Of a DNA stretch of 64,000 nucleotides, positions 38,681 through 46,424 are shown one piece after another; position 1 is the stretch's first letter; each line of letters starts with the position of its first letter. The position numbers and the translations under genes were made by a program. Source of the DNA: JBPCIX01 sp051005875 (GTDB lineage: Bacteria > Actinomycetota > CADDZG01 > JAHWKV01); NCBI GenBank assembly GCA_051005875.1, contig JBPCIX010000022.1, forward strand, positions 6,216 through 70,215, written 5' to 3'. The notes beneath the pieces are model-generated. The model had not been told where the DNA came from and did not search any database. It saw nothing but the letters and a program-made list of their open reading frames with translations.

Positions 38681-38686
38681 AAGGTA
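38681..38686 (-). promoter_or_regulatory. -10 box of uvrB, leaderless type
   Basis: TACCTT on the minus strand ends exactly six bases before the GTG start of uvrB. Confidence 0.5.
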
Positions 38687-38749
38687 CTTCAATGAGAACA
38701 ATTAACCGCCGGGGTGTGAAATGAACCCAAAAGCGGGTACTAAACAGGC

Positions 38750-38890
38750 ATGCTTGTTTCCCTTTTTGCAATTCCGACGATGTGGGCCCTTTTGTTGTGG
38801 CTGCTGCCGCGGCTCGAGAATATGGCACAAGCCCCTGAGGAGCTTCTAATCGAGAGCCCTCAAAGCCTCCCAGACCCCGCCGGTCTCTAG
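38750..38890 (+). CDS. Possible small membrane protein
   Basis: A 46-codon frame whose first 22 residues (MLVSLFAIPTMWALLLWLLP) form one hydrophobic helix, followed by an acidic tail. It is antisense to the last 45 bases of coaE and lies in the gap before uvrB. A TACTAA box sits six bases before the ATG, close to the leaderless pattern but with A at the sixth place. The evidence is thin; it may be chance. Confidence 0.25.
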   Translation: MLVSLFAIPTMWALLLWLLPRLENMAQAPEELLIESPQSLPDPAGL

Positions 38891-39454
38891 CCGAAGGGCT
38901 TCGAGCGAACCCCGGTTTTCGATAACAAAATCAGCACCTTCTAACTTTTTTTCGTCGGGCGCCTGAGCCCTTATCCGGTTCAACGCCTCGGCTTCGCTCA
39001 TTTGACGACCGCTCTTAATCCTCTCCATTTGCAAGGCTGGGCTGGCCGACACAACCACGAGAGCACGAAAACTGAGGTGAGCCTTCCACTTGTTGAAGGT
39101 TTCAACCAACAGGGCGGCCTCGACGACCGCTATTTGTGTTGTTGGCGCCAGCCTTTCCAGCCACCCCGCAATCTCCTGAAAAATCGCCGGATGGGTAGCG
39201 TCTTCTAAGGCTCGCAGTGTTGCTTCATCGGTAAAAGCCAGATCAGCCAAACGGGCTCGATCGATTTGGCCGTCTTCGAGGAGAATGTCCCGGCCGAAAT
39301 AGCTCACCAATTGAGAATGGGCGGGCATTCCGGGGGCTACGACCTGCCGGGCTACAAGGTCGGCATCGAGCACCGCCGCACCTTTGGATTCAAATATTTT
39401 TGCCACGGTCGACTTGCCAACAGCGATTCCGCCGGTCAGCCCAACGACCTTCAC
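38846..39454 (-). CDS. coaE: Dephospho-CoA kinase
   Basis: Last step of coenzyme A synthesis. 202 residues with P-loop GLTGGIAVGKSTVAKIF, the substrate block AAVLDADLVARQVVAPG, and a lid helix with ALVVVSASPALQMERIKSGR. Starts 22 bases after rpsA. Mycobacterial CoaE has an extra GrpB-like domain; it is absent here. Confidence 0.96.
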   Translation of the reverse strand: MKVVGLTGGIAVGKSTVAKIFESKGAAVLDADLVARQVVAPGMPAHSQLVSYFGRDILLEDGQIDRARLADLAFTDEATLRALEDATHPAIFQEIAGWLERLAPTTQIAVVEAALLVETFNKWKAHLSFRALVVVSASPALQMERIKSGRQMSEAEALNRIRAQAPDEKKLEGADFVIENRGSLEALRLETGGVWEALRALD

Positions 39455-39476
39455 TGGTCAGGCCACAAACGCTCTG

Positions 39477-40970
39477 CTATTGGGCCTTAGGGGTTTCGCG
39501 CCGCATGTCTTCGAGAATGGCTTCCAAAGACTCGTCGGATCCCGCCTCGGCAGCCTCGAGCAACTCGCCGGCCAACTGTTCTTCAACTTGCGGAGGTGCG
39601 ATCGGCTCGACGATCTCGGGCGGTTCCGGTGCAATGGGGGCGATTTCTTCCGGTGCCACCTCGGAGGGCTCGCTCGCCTCGGGGGCCTCGGCCACGAGGT
39701 CTTCGGCTGATTCGGCGACCTCGGCCGCCGGTTCCGCCTCATCCGGAACAGGGGCAGCAGCATCAGCCTGAAATTCGACCTCGTCGGATTCCTCCTTCTC
39801 CATGTCGGGGCCCGACGAATAACCATCCGTGGCATTTTCAGACGCTTGCTTCAACGAAAGGCTGATTCGGCGTCTTTCGAGATCAATGTCAATTATCCGG
39901 GCCTGAACTTCCTGACCCAAAGCCACGACCTGCTCCGGCAATTCAACATGGCCTTCAGACAACTCGGAGATGTGCACCAGACCTTCGATTCCTTCGGCAA
40001 CTTTAACGAAAGCTCCAAAGGGAACCAGCTTGGTCACCGATCCCTCGACAACATCGCCGAGACCGCGGGTCCGGGCAAACGCTTCCCACGGATCTTCCTG
40101 AGTGTTTTTCAAAGACAGGCTCACCCGGTCGCGCTCCAACTCGACGCTCAAGACCTCGACCGCGATTTCTTGCCCGATTTGAACGACTTCAGACGGATGG
40201 TCAACGTGGCGCCACGAGAGTTCAGAAACGTGAACGAGCCCGTCGACGCCGCCCAGATCAACGAATGCGCCAAAGTTCACAATCGACGAAACCACGCCGG
40301 TGCGCTTTTCGCCGACTGCCAGATTTTCGAGAAAGCCCTTGCGCTGCTCGGACTGGGTGTCCTCAAGGAATGCACGGCGGCTGAGCACCACGTTGTTGCG
40401 ATTCTTATCAAGTTCGATGATCTTGCACTCCAACTCTTGGCCCACAAACTGCTGAAGGTCGCGCACGCGGCGAAGCTCCACCAACGACGCGGGCAGAAAG
40501 CCGCGAAGTCCAATGTCCACGATCAGGCCACCCTTGACGACCTCGATCACCAGCCCCTTGACGGTTTCGCCTGAGCGGCGAAGATCTTCAACCTTGCCCC
40601 AGGCCCGCTCATACGTTGCACGCTTTTTGGAAAGGATGAGGCGACCTTCTTTGTCTTCTTTTTGAAGAACCAACGCTTCAATTTGCTCGCCAACTGAGAC
40701 GATCTTGCTGGGGTCAACCTCGTGGCGGATTGAAAGTTCCCGGGCGGGAATGACTCCCTCAGATTTGTAACCAATGTCGACCAGAACCTCTTCCGGATCG
40801 ATCTTGACAATAGTCCCGCTCACAAGATCTCCATCGGAGAAAGGCTTGATGGTGGCGTCGATTGCAGCAACGAGATCGTCGATGTTGTCGCCGATATCGT
40901 TGGTAGTAATTTCGTTGCTTTGTGGCATCACACGGCTGGTCGTGTCGATACCTATAGTGGCATGCGCCAT
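39477..40970 (-). CDS. rpsA: Ribosomal protein S1
   Basis: Binds mRNA on the 30S subunit. 497 residues with four S1 (OB-fold) domains, at about 42-115, 130-200, 215-285 and 300-372 (GTIVKIDPEEVLVDIGYKSEG; GLVIEVVKGGLIVDIGLRGF; GVVSSIVNFGAFVDLGGVDG; GSVTKLVPFGAFVKVAEGIEG), then an unusually long acidic Ala/Glu/Pro-rich tail of about 115 residues. Four domains plus a disordered tail is the actinobacterial form. AAAAGGAG lies five bases before the ATG. Confidence 0.97.
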   Translation of the reverse strand: MAHATIGIDTTSRVMPQSNEITTNDIGDNIDDLVAAIDATIKPFSDGDLVSGTIVKIDPEEVLVDIGYKSEGVIPARELSIRHEVDPSKIVSVGEQIEALVLQKEDKEGRLILSKKRATYERAWGKVEDLRRSGETVKGLVIEVVKGGLIVDIGLRGFLPASLVELRRVRDLQQFVGQELECKIIELDKNRNNVVLSRRAFLEDTQSEQRKGFLENLAVGEKRTGVVSSIVNFGAFVDLGGVDGLVHVSELSWRHVDHPSEVVQIGQEIAVEVLSVELERDRVSLSLKNTQEDPWEAFARTRGLGDVVEGSVTKLVPFGAFVKVAEGIEGLVHISELSEGHVELPEQVVALGQEVQARIIDIDLERRRISLSLKQASENATDGYSSGPDMEKEESDEVEFQADAAAPVPDEAEPAAEVAESAEDLVAEAPEASEPSEVAPEEIAPIAPEPPEIVEPIAPPQVEEQLAGELLEAAEAGSDESLEAILEDMRRETPKAQ

Positions 40971-41139
40971 TGAACTCCTTTTGGACCATCCGGTTGAATT
41001 TACGGAAGAATTACTTCACATATCCGGCGGGCCGTCCCCCGCATCAGCTTGCCTTCGCGGATAAGCGCGTCGGTTCCATCCTCAGGTTGAATAACAGTTT
41101 AGCGTAAAACGGCCACACCAAAACTATATCCTCGGGTAA

Positions 41140-42426
41140 ATGGGCCGAAGGTTGCTAACCCGAATTTTATTCACCCACTTACTTATCGCGCTGGCGGCGA
41201 TCGGCTTATTTGCATTATCGATTAATGGGTTGCTCGGAAACGACCCCCGGGTACAGATCCTTGGAGTGTCGGCTGCGATGGTTGCCGTGGCTGCCACGAC
41301 TGCGGTTCTAGTAGCCAGATCTTTGTCACGTCCGCTGAAGATTATGAGCGAACAGGTCGAAAGCATAGCCGGGGGCGATGAGGCCGTTCTGGTCACTGCC
41401 AGCGGCCCCCTTGAGCAGCAGGCTTTGGCCAAAGCGGTTAGCGCGATGGCCGAAAATCTTGCGATGCGTCTGCAGCAACTTGCCAGCGAAACTCGGCTTC
41501 GAGAGCAGGTGCTGGCTTCAATGTCCGTTGGTGTTCTTCTTACCAATGCCGATGGCGACGCTATCTACTCGAATCCCGCCGCCGAGAAAATCGTTGGTCT
41601 CTCTTCGAACTTTCTTCTAAAGGAGGTAGAAAACGGCGTTTCCGAATTTACTTTCCACCACCCCGTTCGGCGAGACCTGAGAGTGACATCGGTCGCCCTT
41701 GACGATGGCAGCCGGCTGGTCTTGCTCGAGGATCTGACGGAAGTAAGACGGGTAGAGCTGATGCGCCGCGATTTTGTCGCCGACGCCTCGCACGAGCTTA
41801 AAACCCCGGTAGGGGGCATACTGGCGGCTGCTGAAACTCTCGACGTAGCATCCCGAGAAGATCCGGGCCGAGTTCCCCAGTTCGTGGCTGCACTTTTGCA
41901 CGAAGCCAAGAAATTGGCACGGTTGGTTCAAGAGCTGCTGGATCTAGCCAGGCTTGAGCGAACACCGACCGAGTCCAAGCCGATTCATCTTTCCGGCTTG
42001 ATTCGCAGACAGGCCGCCGATATAGCAATTTTAGCGGCCGGGAAGGGCTTGAAGGTCGAGACCGACATCGCCGGTGGAATAGTCGTTAATGGCAACGCCG
42101 AGGAATTGGGTCAGGCAATACGAAACATTCTAGAAAACGCACTCAGGTACACGAGCGAGGGAATCATTCGAGTATCGGTTTCGAGACAAGAAGGGCTCGC
42201 AGTAGTCGAAGTTGCCGACACGGGAGCGGGTATCCCCAACAAGGATCTTGAGCGGATCTTCGAACGCTTCTACAGAGTGGACCCGGCTCGCTCGCGGGAA
42301 ACAGGAGGCACCGGCCTGGGCCTGTCGATTGCCCGGCACGCAATACAGCGGCACAATGGGAAGGTCAGCGCGAAAAGCGAACTAGGCAAAGGATCAGTGT
42401 TTAAAATCACCCTACCGATCGAATGA
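41140..42426 (+). CDS. Sensor histidine kinase, PhoR/SenX3 type
   Basis: 428 residues: two transmembrane helices (about 8-31 and 39-60) with almost no extracellular loop, a HAMP-like linker, a PAS domain (about 120-205), the phosphorylation helix with His218 (FVADASHELKTPVGGI), and an ATPase domain with N-box ILENALRYTSEG, G1 VADTGAGIPNKDLERIFERFYR and G2 GGTGLGLSIARH. The missing sensor loop suggests that it senses through the membrane or PAS domain. No response regulator is adjacent. The gene overlaps a murein peptidase by four bases (ATGA). It diverges from rpsA. Confidence 0.93.
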   Translation: MGRRLLTRILFTHLLIALAAIGLFALSINGLLGNDPRVQILGVSAAMVAVAATTAVLVARSLSRPLKIMSEQVESIAGGDEAVLVTASGPLEQQALAKAVSAMAENLAMRLQQLASETRLREQVLASMSVGVLLTNADGDAIYSNPAAEKIVGLSSNFLLKEVENGVSEFTFHHPVRRDLRVTSVALDDGSRLVLLEDLTEVRRVELMRRDFVADASHELKTPVGGILAAAETLDVASREDPGRVPQFVAALLHEAKKLARLVQELLDLARLERTPTESKPIHLSGLIRRQAADIAILAAGKGLKVETDIAGGIVVNGNAEELGQAIRNILENALRYTSEGIIRVSVSRQEGLAVVEVADTGAGIPNKDLERIFERFYRVDPARSRETGGTGLGLSIARHAIQRHNGKVSAKSELGKGSVFKITLPIE

Positions 42427-43550
42427 TTACCAACTTGGTCCCCCGCAGGGGTTGGGTAGCTCCGTTTCTGGCTTGCCATTTAGTCCTGCGTTTAGTCGTC
42501 CTGCGTTTAGTCGTCCTGGGTTTAGTCGTACTGGGTTTAGTCCTGGGCTTAGTCATTGGCCCGGCAACAATAAGCCTGGCTGCTTCTGCGGAGTCCGTTT
42601 CTAAGGATCTAGATTCCGTGGCTGCCGCTTACGGCAAATTGGAGACTCAGCTGGCCCAAACTGAGGCGCGCCAAACCAAACTTCAACAAGAGGACCAAAA
42701 GGCCAAAGCGGTTCTCTCCAGCAAGGGATCAGCGCTCCAGCAACGAGCTCGCTATATGTATAAAAATGGTGGTACCAGCTCCCTACTGGCGCGGCTGGTT
42801 ACCTCGCCTAACATCTCGGTGTTTCTCAGGAAAGCTCATTATTTTTCGATTTTGGGCAGAAGCGATGCTCGGCTGGTCGAGGGCCTCACGATTAGCCAGG
42901 CAAGAGCTGATGAGATCCGAAACGACCTCGCTTCAACCAAGGCGCGCCAAAGAAAAGTAGCGTCGGATCTCCGGTCTGAACGGGCACGGTTACAAGCAAA
43001 ATACGGAGAAATCAAGCGACAGGAAGAGACCGCACGGCGGGCGGCTGAAGCGCGCCTTAAGGCGGGAAGGGTTACCAAGCCGGTGGAGCGCCGCCAGCTA
43101 GAGGCCACCGTCAAAGGAGAAATCCCAACCAAGGTGGGGTCAGTCGGAAAATTCCCATCCTTTTCATTGCCAATTGCAGGTCCTACCGGGTTCACCGACA
43201 CCTGGGGGGCCGCACGGTCGGGAGGAAGGCGGCATCAAGGCACCGATGTAATGGCCCCTTGCGGCGCCCGAGTAGTTGCGGTAACCAGCGGCTCAATCTC
43301 CAGGCTGATGACGGGCGGCGCCGGTGGGACCATGGTTTATCTAAAGGCAGGCAACGGGGACGAGTTTTTCTACGCTCATTTGCAGAGCACGGCAACAAGT
43401 CAAGGCAAAGGCGTTGCGGCGGGCGAACTCATCGGCTACAACGGCAACTCAGGCAATGCCCGAGGGGGGCCGTGCCACGTTCACTTTGAATGGCACCCCG
43501 GCGGCGGGGCCGCCGTTAACCCATACTCCTTGCTGGCCTCTGCCCGATAA
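42423..43550 (+). CDS. M23-family murein peptidase with coiled coil
   Basis: 375 residues. A hydrophobic N-terminus (about 12-55) built from repeated LVVL units serves as signal or anchor; a coiled coil of the EnvC/NlpD type follows (58-115 and 155-215); the C-terminal LytM domain has zinc ligands in RRHQGTDVMAPCG and GGPCHVHFEWHP. Both the first His-x3-Asp motif and the HxH motif are intact, so it is probably an active endopeptidase on peptidoglycan rather than an EnvC-like activator. Translation is coupled to the sensor kinase, which may control cell-wall turnover. Confidence 0.88.
   Translation: MITNLVPRRGWVAPFLACHLVLRLVVLRLVVLGLVVLGLVLGLVIGPATISLAASAESVSKDLDSVAAAYGKLETQLAQTEARQTKLQQEDQKAKAVLSSKGSALQQRARYMYKNGGTSSLLARLVTSPNISVFLRKAHYFSILGRSDARLVEGLTISQARADEIRNDLASTKARQRKVASDLRSERARLQAKYGEIKRQEETARRAAEARLKAGRVTKPVERRQLEATVKGEIPTKVGSVGKFPSFSLPIAGPTGFTDTWGAARSGGRRHQGTDVMAPCGARVVAVTSGSISRLMTGGAGGTMVYLKAGNGDEFFYAHLQSTATSQGKGVAAGELIGYNGNSGNARGGPCHVHFEWHPGGGAAVNPYSLLASAR
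42487..42558 (+). repeat. 15-base tandem repeats coding the peptidase leader
   Basis: About four to five imperfect copies of a unit like CTGCGTTTAGTCGTC give the leader sequence of the M23 protein its LRLVVLRLVVLGLVVLGLV pattern. Loss or gain of one copy would change the length of the hydrophobic segment without breaking the frame. Confidence 0.75.
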
Positions 43551-43627
43551 GCTCAAATGTTTCCCGACGGGCGATAAATTTCGCAAGTCACTCAGTAGGA
43601 TTGAGGGCTCACGAAAGGAGTCGATCA

Positions 43628-43981
43628 ATGGGACAGCTTTTTGCAGCGGCCTTGCCGATCTTGCCCGGTCAATCAGACAGGGTCCGGAACTTTACGAAGG
43701 AATGCCAGGAACTCAGGGACGAATACGATGAGCTAAACCGCAAAGCAACGCAGTCCCGCCACGTCATATTCCTTCAGCCCGGTCCTATGGGAGACACGGC
43801 AATCCACATAATGGAAGGCAACGACCTCTCAAAAATCCAACGAGATTTCGTCGACTCTGCGCACGACAAATGGTGGCTTGGCTTTCTGAAAGACGTTCAC
43901 GGCATCGACCTGCTGAACATGAGCGACCCGCCTCAGCCGCCCGAGATGGTCTTCGATTCCAGCGCCGGCCGGGCACCCTAG
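43628..43981 (+). CDS. Conserved protein, possibly DUF6176-like
   Basis: 117 residues, cytosolic, function unknown. ATG 43628 has AAAGGAG seven bases upstream. It has a start like MGQLFAAALPILPGQSDRVRNF, a helix of charged residues, then strands HVIFLQPGP and TAIHIMEGND, and a helix SKIQRDFVDSAHDKWWLGFLKDVHG. This beta-alpha-beta order resembles dimeric ferredoxin-like stress or monooxygenase-like domains (DUF6176), but the match is by impression only. Confidence 0.55.
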   Translation: MGQLFAAALPILPGQSDRVRNFTKECQELRDEYDELNRKATQSRHVIFLQPGPMGDTAIHIMEGNDLSKIQRDFVDSAHDKWWLGFLKDVHGIDLLNMSDPPQPPEMVFDSSAGRAP

Positions 43982-44061
43982 TGGGTCCCGGCTTCTCGTA
44001 GACGAAACCTCGCCAGCCCTCGAGGCCCGAGCGGATAGGCGCCGCCGGCCAGCGCCAAAGT

Positions 44062-44454
44062 TCACGGCGGGACAAAGTCGAGCGGCAGCACCTTTACCCC
44101 GTAGTCTTCGAATATGTCGTCAACTGTCACCATGGTTAGGTCATCTAAGAGGGCTTGGGCGGCGAGTATGCGATCGAAAGGATCCGCGTGGTGGCGTGGT
44201 AAAAATCCAGCCTTCCAGGCCTGGCCGGCCGTGATGTCCCTCAGCTCGAATCCCTCTGCTTCGATTTCTTCGGGAAGGTTATCCACGACTTCGAGTCTGC
44301 CCAAGGCGGACTTGATCGCCGACTCCCAAATGGTGGCAGCGGAGACGAAAATGGAGTTTTCGGGATCGGAGACTGCGCTTCGGGCCTTCTTGGGAAGCCG
44401 CCGGTCCTCCGATAGCCACCACAGGGTTATGTGGGTGTCAAGCAGCAGATTCAG
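44062..44454 (-). CDS. VapC-like PIN-domain toxin
   Basis: RNase toxin that probably cuts tRNA or rRNA. The full PIN domain (130 residues) needs a CTG start at 44454, which overlaps the antitoxin stop as CTGA; it begins MNLLLDTHITLWWLSEDRRL. Metal-binding acids are Asp6, the Glu in TIWESAIK, Asp in HHADPFDRIL and Asp in VTVDDIF. The first ATG/GTG/TTG start would be a TTG at 44304 and would lose the first 50 residues, including Asp6. The HADPFDR motif is typical of one PIN subfamily. Confidence 0.85.
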   Translation of the reverse strand: MNLLLDTHITLWWLSEDRRLPKKARSAVSDPENSIFVSAATIWESAIKSALGRLEVVDNLPEEIEAEGFELRDITAGQAWKAGFLPRHHADPFDRILAAQALLDDLTMVTVDDIFEDYGVKVLPLDFVPP

Positions 44455-44693
44455 CGCGGCAGCGCTCCGAATACCTCGGCGATTTCCGGAGGCAGGGGAT
44501 CGTCGAAGCTGGCGGCCATATGAATCTTGCCGGCCAGGCGCCCGGATTTGCGCCGCGCTTTGCTTTCAGGTGGAACCAGTCTGGCCACAGTCCTACCGGA
44601 GCGAGCGATCTGGATTTCAGAAGCCTCTCCGGATTCGAGGGCGGCCACCAGCTTGGAAAGGTTTGTCTTGGCATCGTGCATGTTCACCTTCAT
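44451..44693 (-). CDS. Phd/YefM-type antitoxin of the VapC toxin
   Basis: 80 residues, N-terminal Phd/YefM fold (VNMHDAKTNLSKLVAALESGE ... IQIARSGRTVARLVPP), C-terminal tail with FDDPLPPEIAEVFG that would wrap the toxin. This type is common with PIN toxins of the HADPFDR group. ATG 44693 lies six bases after TAATAT, so the mRNA is probably leaderless. A palindrome directly upstream fits autorepression. Confidence 0.85.
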   Translation of the reverse strand: MKVNMHDAKTNLSKLVAALESGEASEIQIARSGRTVARLVPPESKARRKSGRLAGKIHMAASFDDPLPPEIAEVFGALPR

Positions 44694-44699
44694 TACCTT

Positions 44700-44719
44700 A
44701 TATTAGCTAATCTAGCTAA
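44700..44719 (-). promoter_or_regulatory. -10 box and operator of the vapBC pair
   Basis: TAATAT (44705-44700) is the -10 box six bases before the ATG. TTAGCTA (44703-44709) and TAGCTAA (44713-44719) form a perfect seven-base inverted repeat with a three-base spacer that overlaps it, a good site for repression by the antitoxin-toxin complex. Confidence 0.65.
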
Positions 44720-44818
44720 CTTAAGCAAGCGGTTGGACGCTCGGCCGCTTCTGCCTTTTGCACGGAGGGCTGACGCGCAGCGGAGGAGGGCCGGATATTC
44801 CGCTGCGAACAGAGGGCT

Positions 44819-44929
44819 GTGTTCATCTATTTCATCAAAATGAGTGGCGATTCCCTGCAAGCTGAAGAACTCGCCCAGGAAACCTTCGTTCGCGCCTGCG
44901 CCGGTGACCCTTCGTTCGGTTTCATATGA
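44819..44929 (+). pseudogene. Fragment of an ECF sigma factor (region 2)
   Basis: A 36-residue frame reading VFIYFIKMSGDSLQAEELAQ, then ETFVRA, matches the conserved -10-recognition/core-binding helix of extracytoplasmic sigma factors, where the family has 'GD..LAEDL.QETFLRA'. It stops soon after (TGA 44927), and regions 3 and 4 are absent. The last bases overlap the 3' end of the convergent response-regulator gene, so a recombination joined the two. Confidence 0.6.
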
Positions 44930-45578
44930 TCATGCCGCAATACCGGGCCAGCGAAAGCAGCTCCTGTTGGTTTCGGGTTGCAGTTTTTGTGAGCATATTG
45001 TGAACGTGGACTTTCAGCGTGCCGGGGGCTACGTGGAGCTCTTCGGCCAGTTCTTTCATCGGACGGCCGCTGCTGAGGAGCGACAGAATTTCAAGCTCCC
45101 GCTTGGTCAGGCCCTCAAGCCGTTTTCTGACCGCGACTTTTTCTTCGTAACGCTTGTCCACAGTTTGAACCAGCCGGGATAATTCCTCGGCAAAAACCGG
45201 CGATTCGCCCGCTTGGGCCCGCCGGATGGCCTCTACCAACCGTTCGACTTTCACGCTTTTGGGCAGAAATGCGACGGCGCCGGCGTCAAGGGCGTCCCGG
45301 ACGTGGCCGGGCGAGTAAAACCAAGAAAGCAGGATTATTTTTTGGCCGGGGGCATCCTGAAGGATGCGGCTGACGACCACAGGACCGTCCATTCCCTCGA
45401 GCCAAAAATCAAAAACGGCCACATCGGGCCGAAGGATCGAGGCCATGTCCACGGCCTCCTGGGCGCCCTTGGGATGCTCGGCCAGGACCTCCAGGTCGTT
45501 GTACAAGCCCAGGGCAATTGAGAGCGCATCGGAGACAAGCACCTGAGAATCGGCCACAAGGACCCTGATCTTCGCCAT
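44922..45578 (-). CDS. LuxR/NarL-type response regulator
   Basis: 218 residues: receiver domain (1-120) with phospho-acceptor Asp57 (VAVFDFWLEGMDG), Asp10, a Ser in IILLSWFY and Lys in FLPKSVK; then a LuxR helix-turn-helix (about 150-215: LTKRELEILSLLSSGRPMKELAEELHVAPGTLKVHVHNMLTK-like, written here in part). No sensor kinase is next to it; the orphan kinase at 41140 is a different class and not an obvious partner. The ATG lies six bases after TAGCAT. Confidence 0.9.
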   Translation of the reverse strand: MAKIRVLVADSQVLVSDALSIALGLYNDLEVLAEHPKGAQEAVDMASILRPDVAVFDFWLEGMDGPVVVSRILQDAPGQKIILLSWFYSPGHVRDALDAGAVAFLPKSVKVERLVEAIRRAQAGESPVFAEELSRLVQTVDKRYEEKVAVRKRLEGLTKRELEILSLLSSGRPMKELAEELHVAPGTLKVHVHNMLTKTATRNQQELLSLARYCGMII

Positions 45579-45584
45579 CGCCTG

Positions 45585-45590
45585 ATGCTA
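45585..45590 (-). promoter_or_regulatory. -10 box of the response regulator, leaderless type
   Basis: TAGCAT on the minus strand ends six bases before ATG 45578. Confidence 0.5.
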
Positions 45591-45614
45591 GCCCGAGGCC
45601 GGACATTAGGGAAT

Positions 45615-45637
45615 ATATCTGAAGTTATATTTCGCTC
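45615..45637. repeat. 23-base repeat, copy 1
   Basis: Identical over 23 bases to 57775-57797. It begins ATATCTGAAG and ends TTTCGCTC. With the flank it forms an AATATA...TATATT inverted pattern. It lies upstream of the response-regulator promoter. Confidence 0.8.
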
Positions 45638-45709
45638 TGCTCGCCTAGTCTGCGGATTCATACTCTTCGGCAAATCTTCTTCCTGGCGGGACGGTATCTT
45701 GTCGTGGTC

Positions 45710-45937
45710 ATGAAGTTCACCCGCCACGCTAAGAACCGGATCAGACTGATTGCCCGCGCCGACCCGGGGGTCACGCCTGAGGCCGTTTTGTTCGGGGTTG
45801 GCAGTGCTTCCGTGCTGAGGTACGATGACAAGGGCAATAAAGTAGTTTTGGTCGTTTTGGAGGATCGGACCGTGACCGCAGTTGTGGACGTTAAGACGGA
45901 AACGATCATTACCATCTGGGCAAATGAGTCAAGTTAA
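45710..45937 (+). CDS. Small DUF4258-like protein
   Basis: 75 residues starting MKFTRHAKNRIRLIARADPGVTP, with later VVVLEDRTVTAVVDVKTETIITIW. The RHAKNRIR start and the strand pattern are like DUF4258 / RelE-fold proteins, a superfamily with toxins of type II systems; activity is not proven. A GTG two codons earlier is also possible. Its end overlaps the next gene by 14 bases. Confidence 0.6.
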   Translation: MKFTRHAKNRIRLIARADPGVTPEAVLFGVGSASVLRYDDKGNKVVLVVLEDRTVTAVVDVKTETIITIWANESS

Positions 45938-46175
45938 AGCGTTTTATACCTACGACGCCGAGGCGGATGTCCTTTATGCCCTGCTGGTTCCAGAAGATGA
46001 GGCCCGCATTAGTAAGACGGTTGAACTGAGTCCCACGCTCCACGTTGATCTGGATGGCGGCGGCGGCGTGGTTGGGGTTGAGATCCTATATCCAGCCTCA
46101 AGACAAATCGATCTCGTTCCCCTAAAAGACCAATTCGGAGTCGAACTACGGCTGCCCTTCTCGTTTGCTGCATAA
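45924..46175 (+). CDS. DUF2283 protein
   Basis: 83 residues with the DUF2283 pattern: FYTYDAEADVLYALLVPEDEARISKTV... (first 20: FYTYDAEADVLYALLVPEDE), HVDLDGGGGVVGVEIL. Proteins of this family are often found with DUF4258-like partners, and the pair is thought to act as antitoxin and toxin. Overlap of 14 bases supports one unit. Confidence 0.75.
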   Translation: MSQVKAFYTYDAEADVLYALLVPEDEARISKTVELSPTLHVDLDGGGGVVGVEILYPASRQIDLVPLKDQFGVELRLPFSFAA

Positions 46176-46256
46176 GACCGCCGAAAACAAGACCCGGACC
46201 CGCTAGCAAGCCCCTAATTCCGTGCGGCAGGCCTAATTTCGGCTTTAGGGCCTGAT

Positions 46257-46276
46257 TTTCGGCCAATTGGCTGAAA
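46257..46276. promoter_or_regulatory. Palindrome upstream of first surface cassette
   Basis: A 20-base inverted repeat centred on CCAATTGG (46264... centre 46266/46267) with one G-T mismatch per arm. TATACC follows at 46280. It lies about 150 bases before the first gene of the cassette and could be an operator. Confidence 0.5.
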
Positions 46277-46424
46277 TTTATACCCTCAGGCATATTTACT
46301 TCCTCTTAATCCGGTGGTCCAATGGCATCAGAGACTTTCACCGGCAAATTCGTGCCCCAGCGAGGCAGATTCTCCGGCAAAAGATCGAATAGACCATTTA
46401 GCCCACGAGTAAGGAGCGCAGGAC

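Noticed and set aside
44062..44304. 80-residue toxin fragment starting at TTG 44304
   Set aside because: The PIN domain continues upstream to the antitoxin overlap, so the gene is not truncated.
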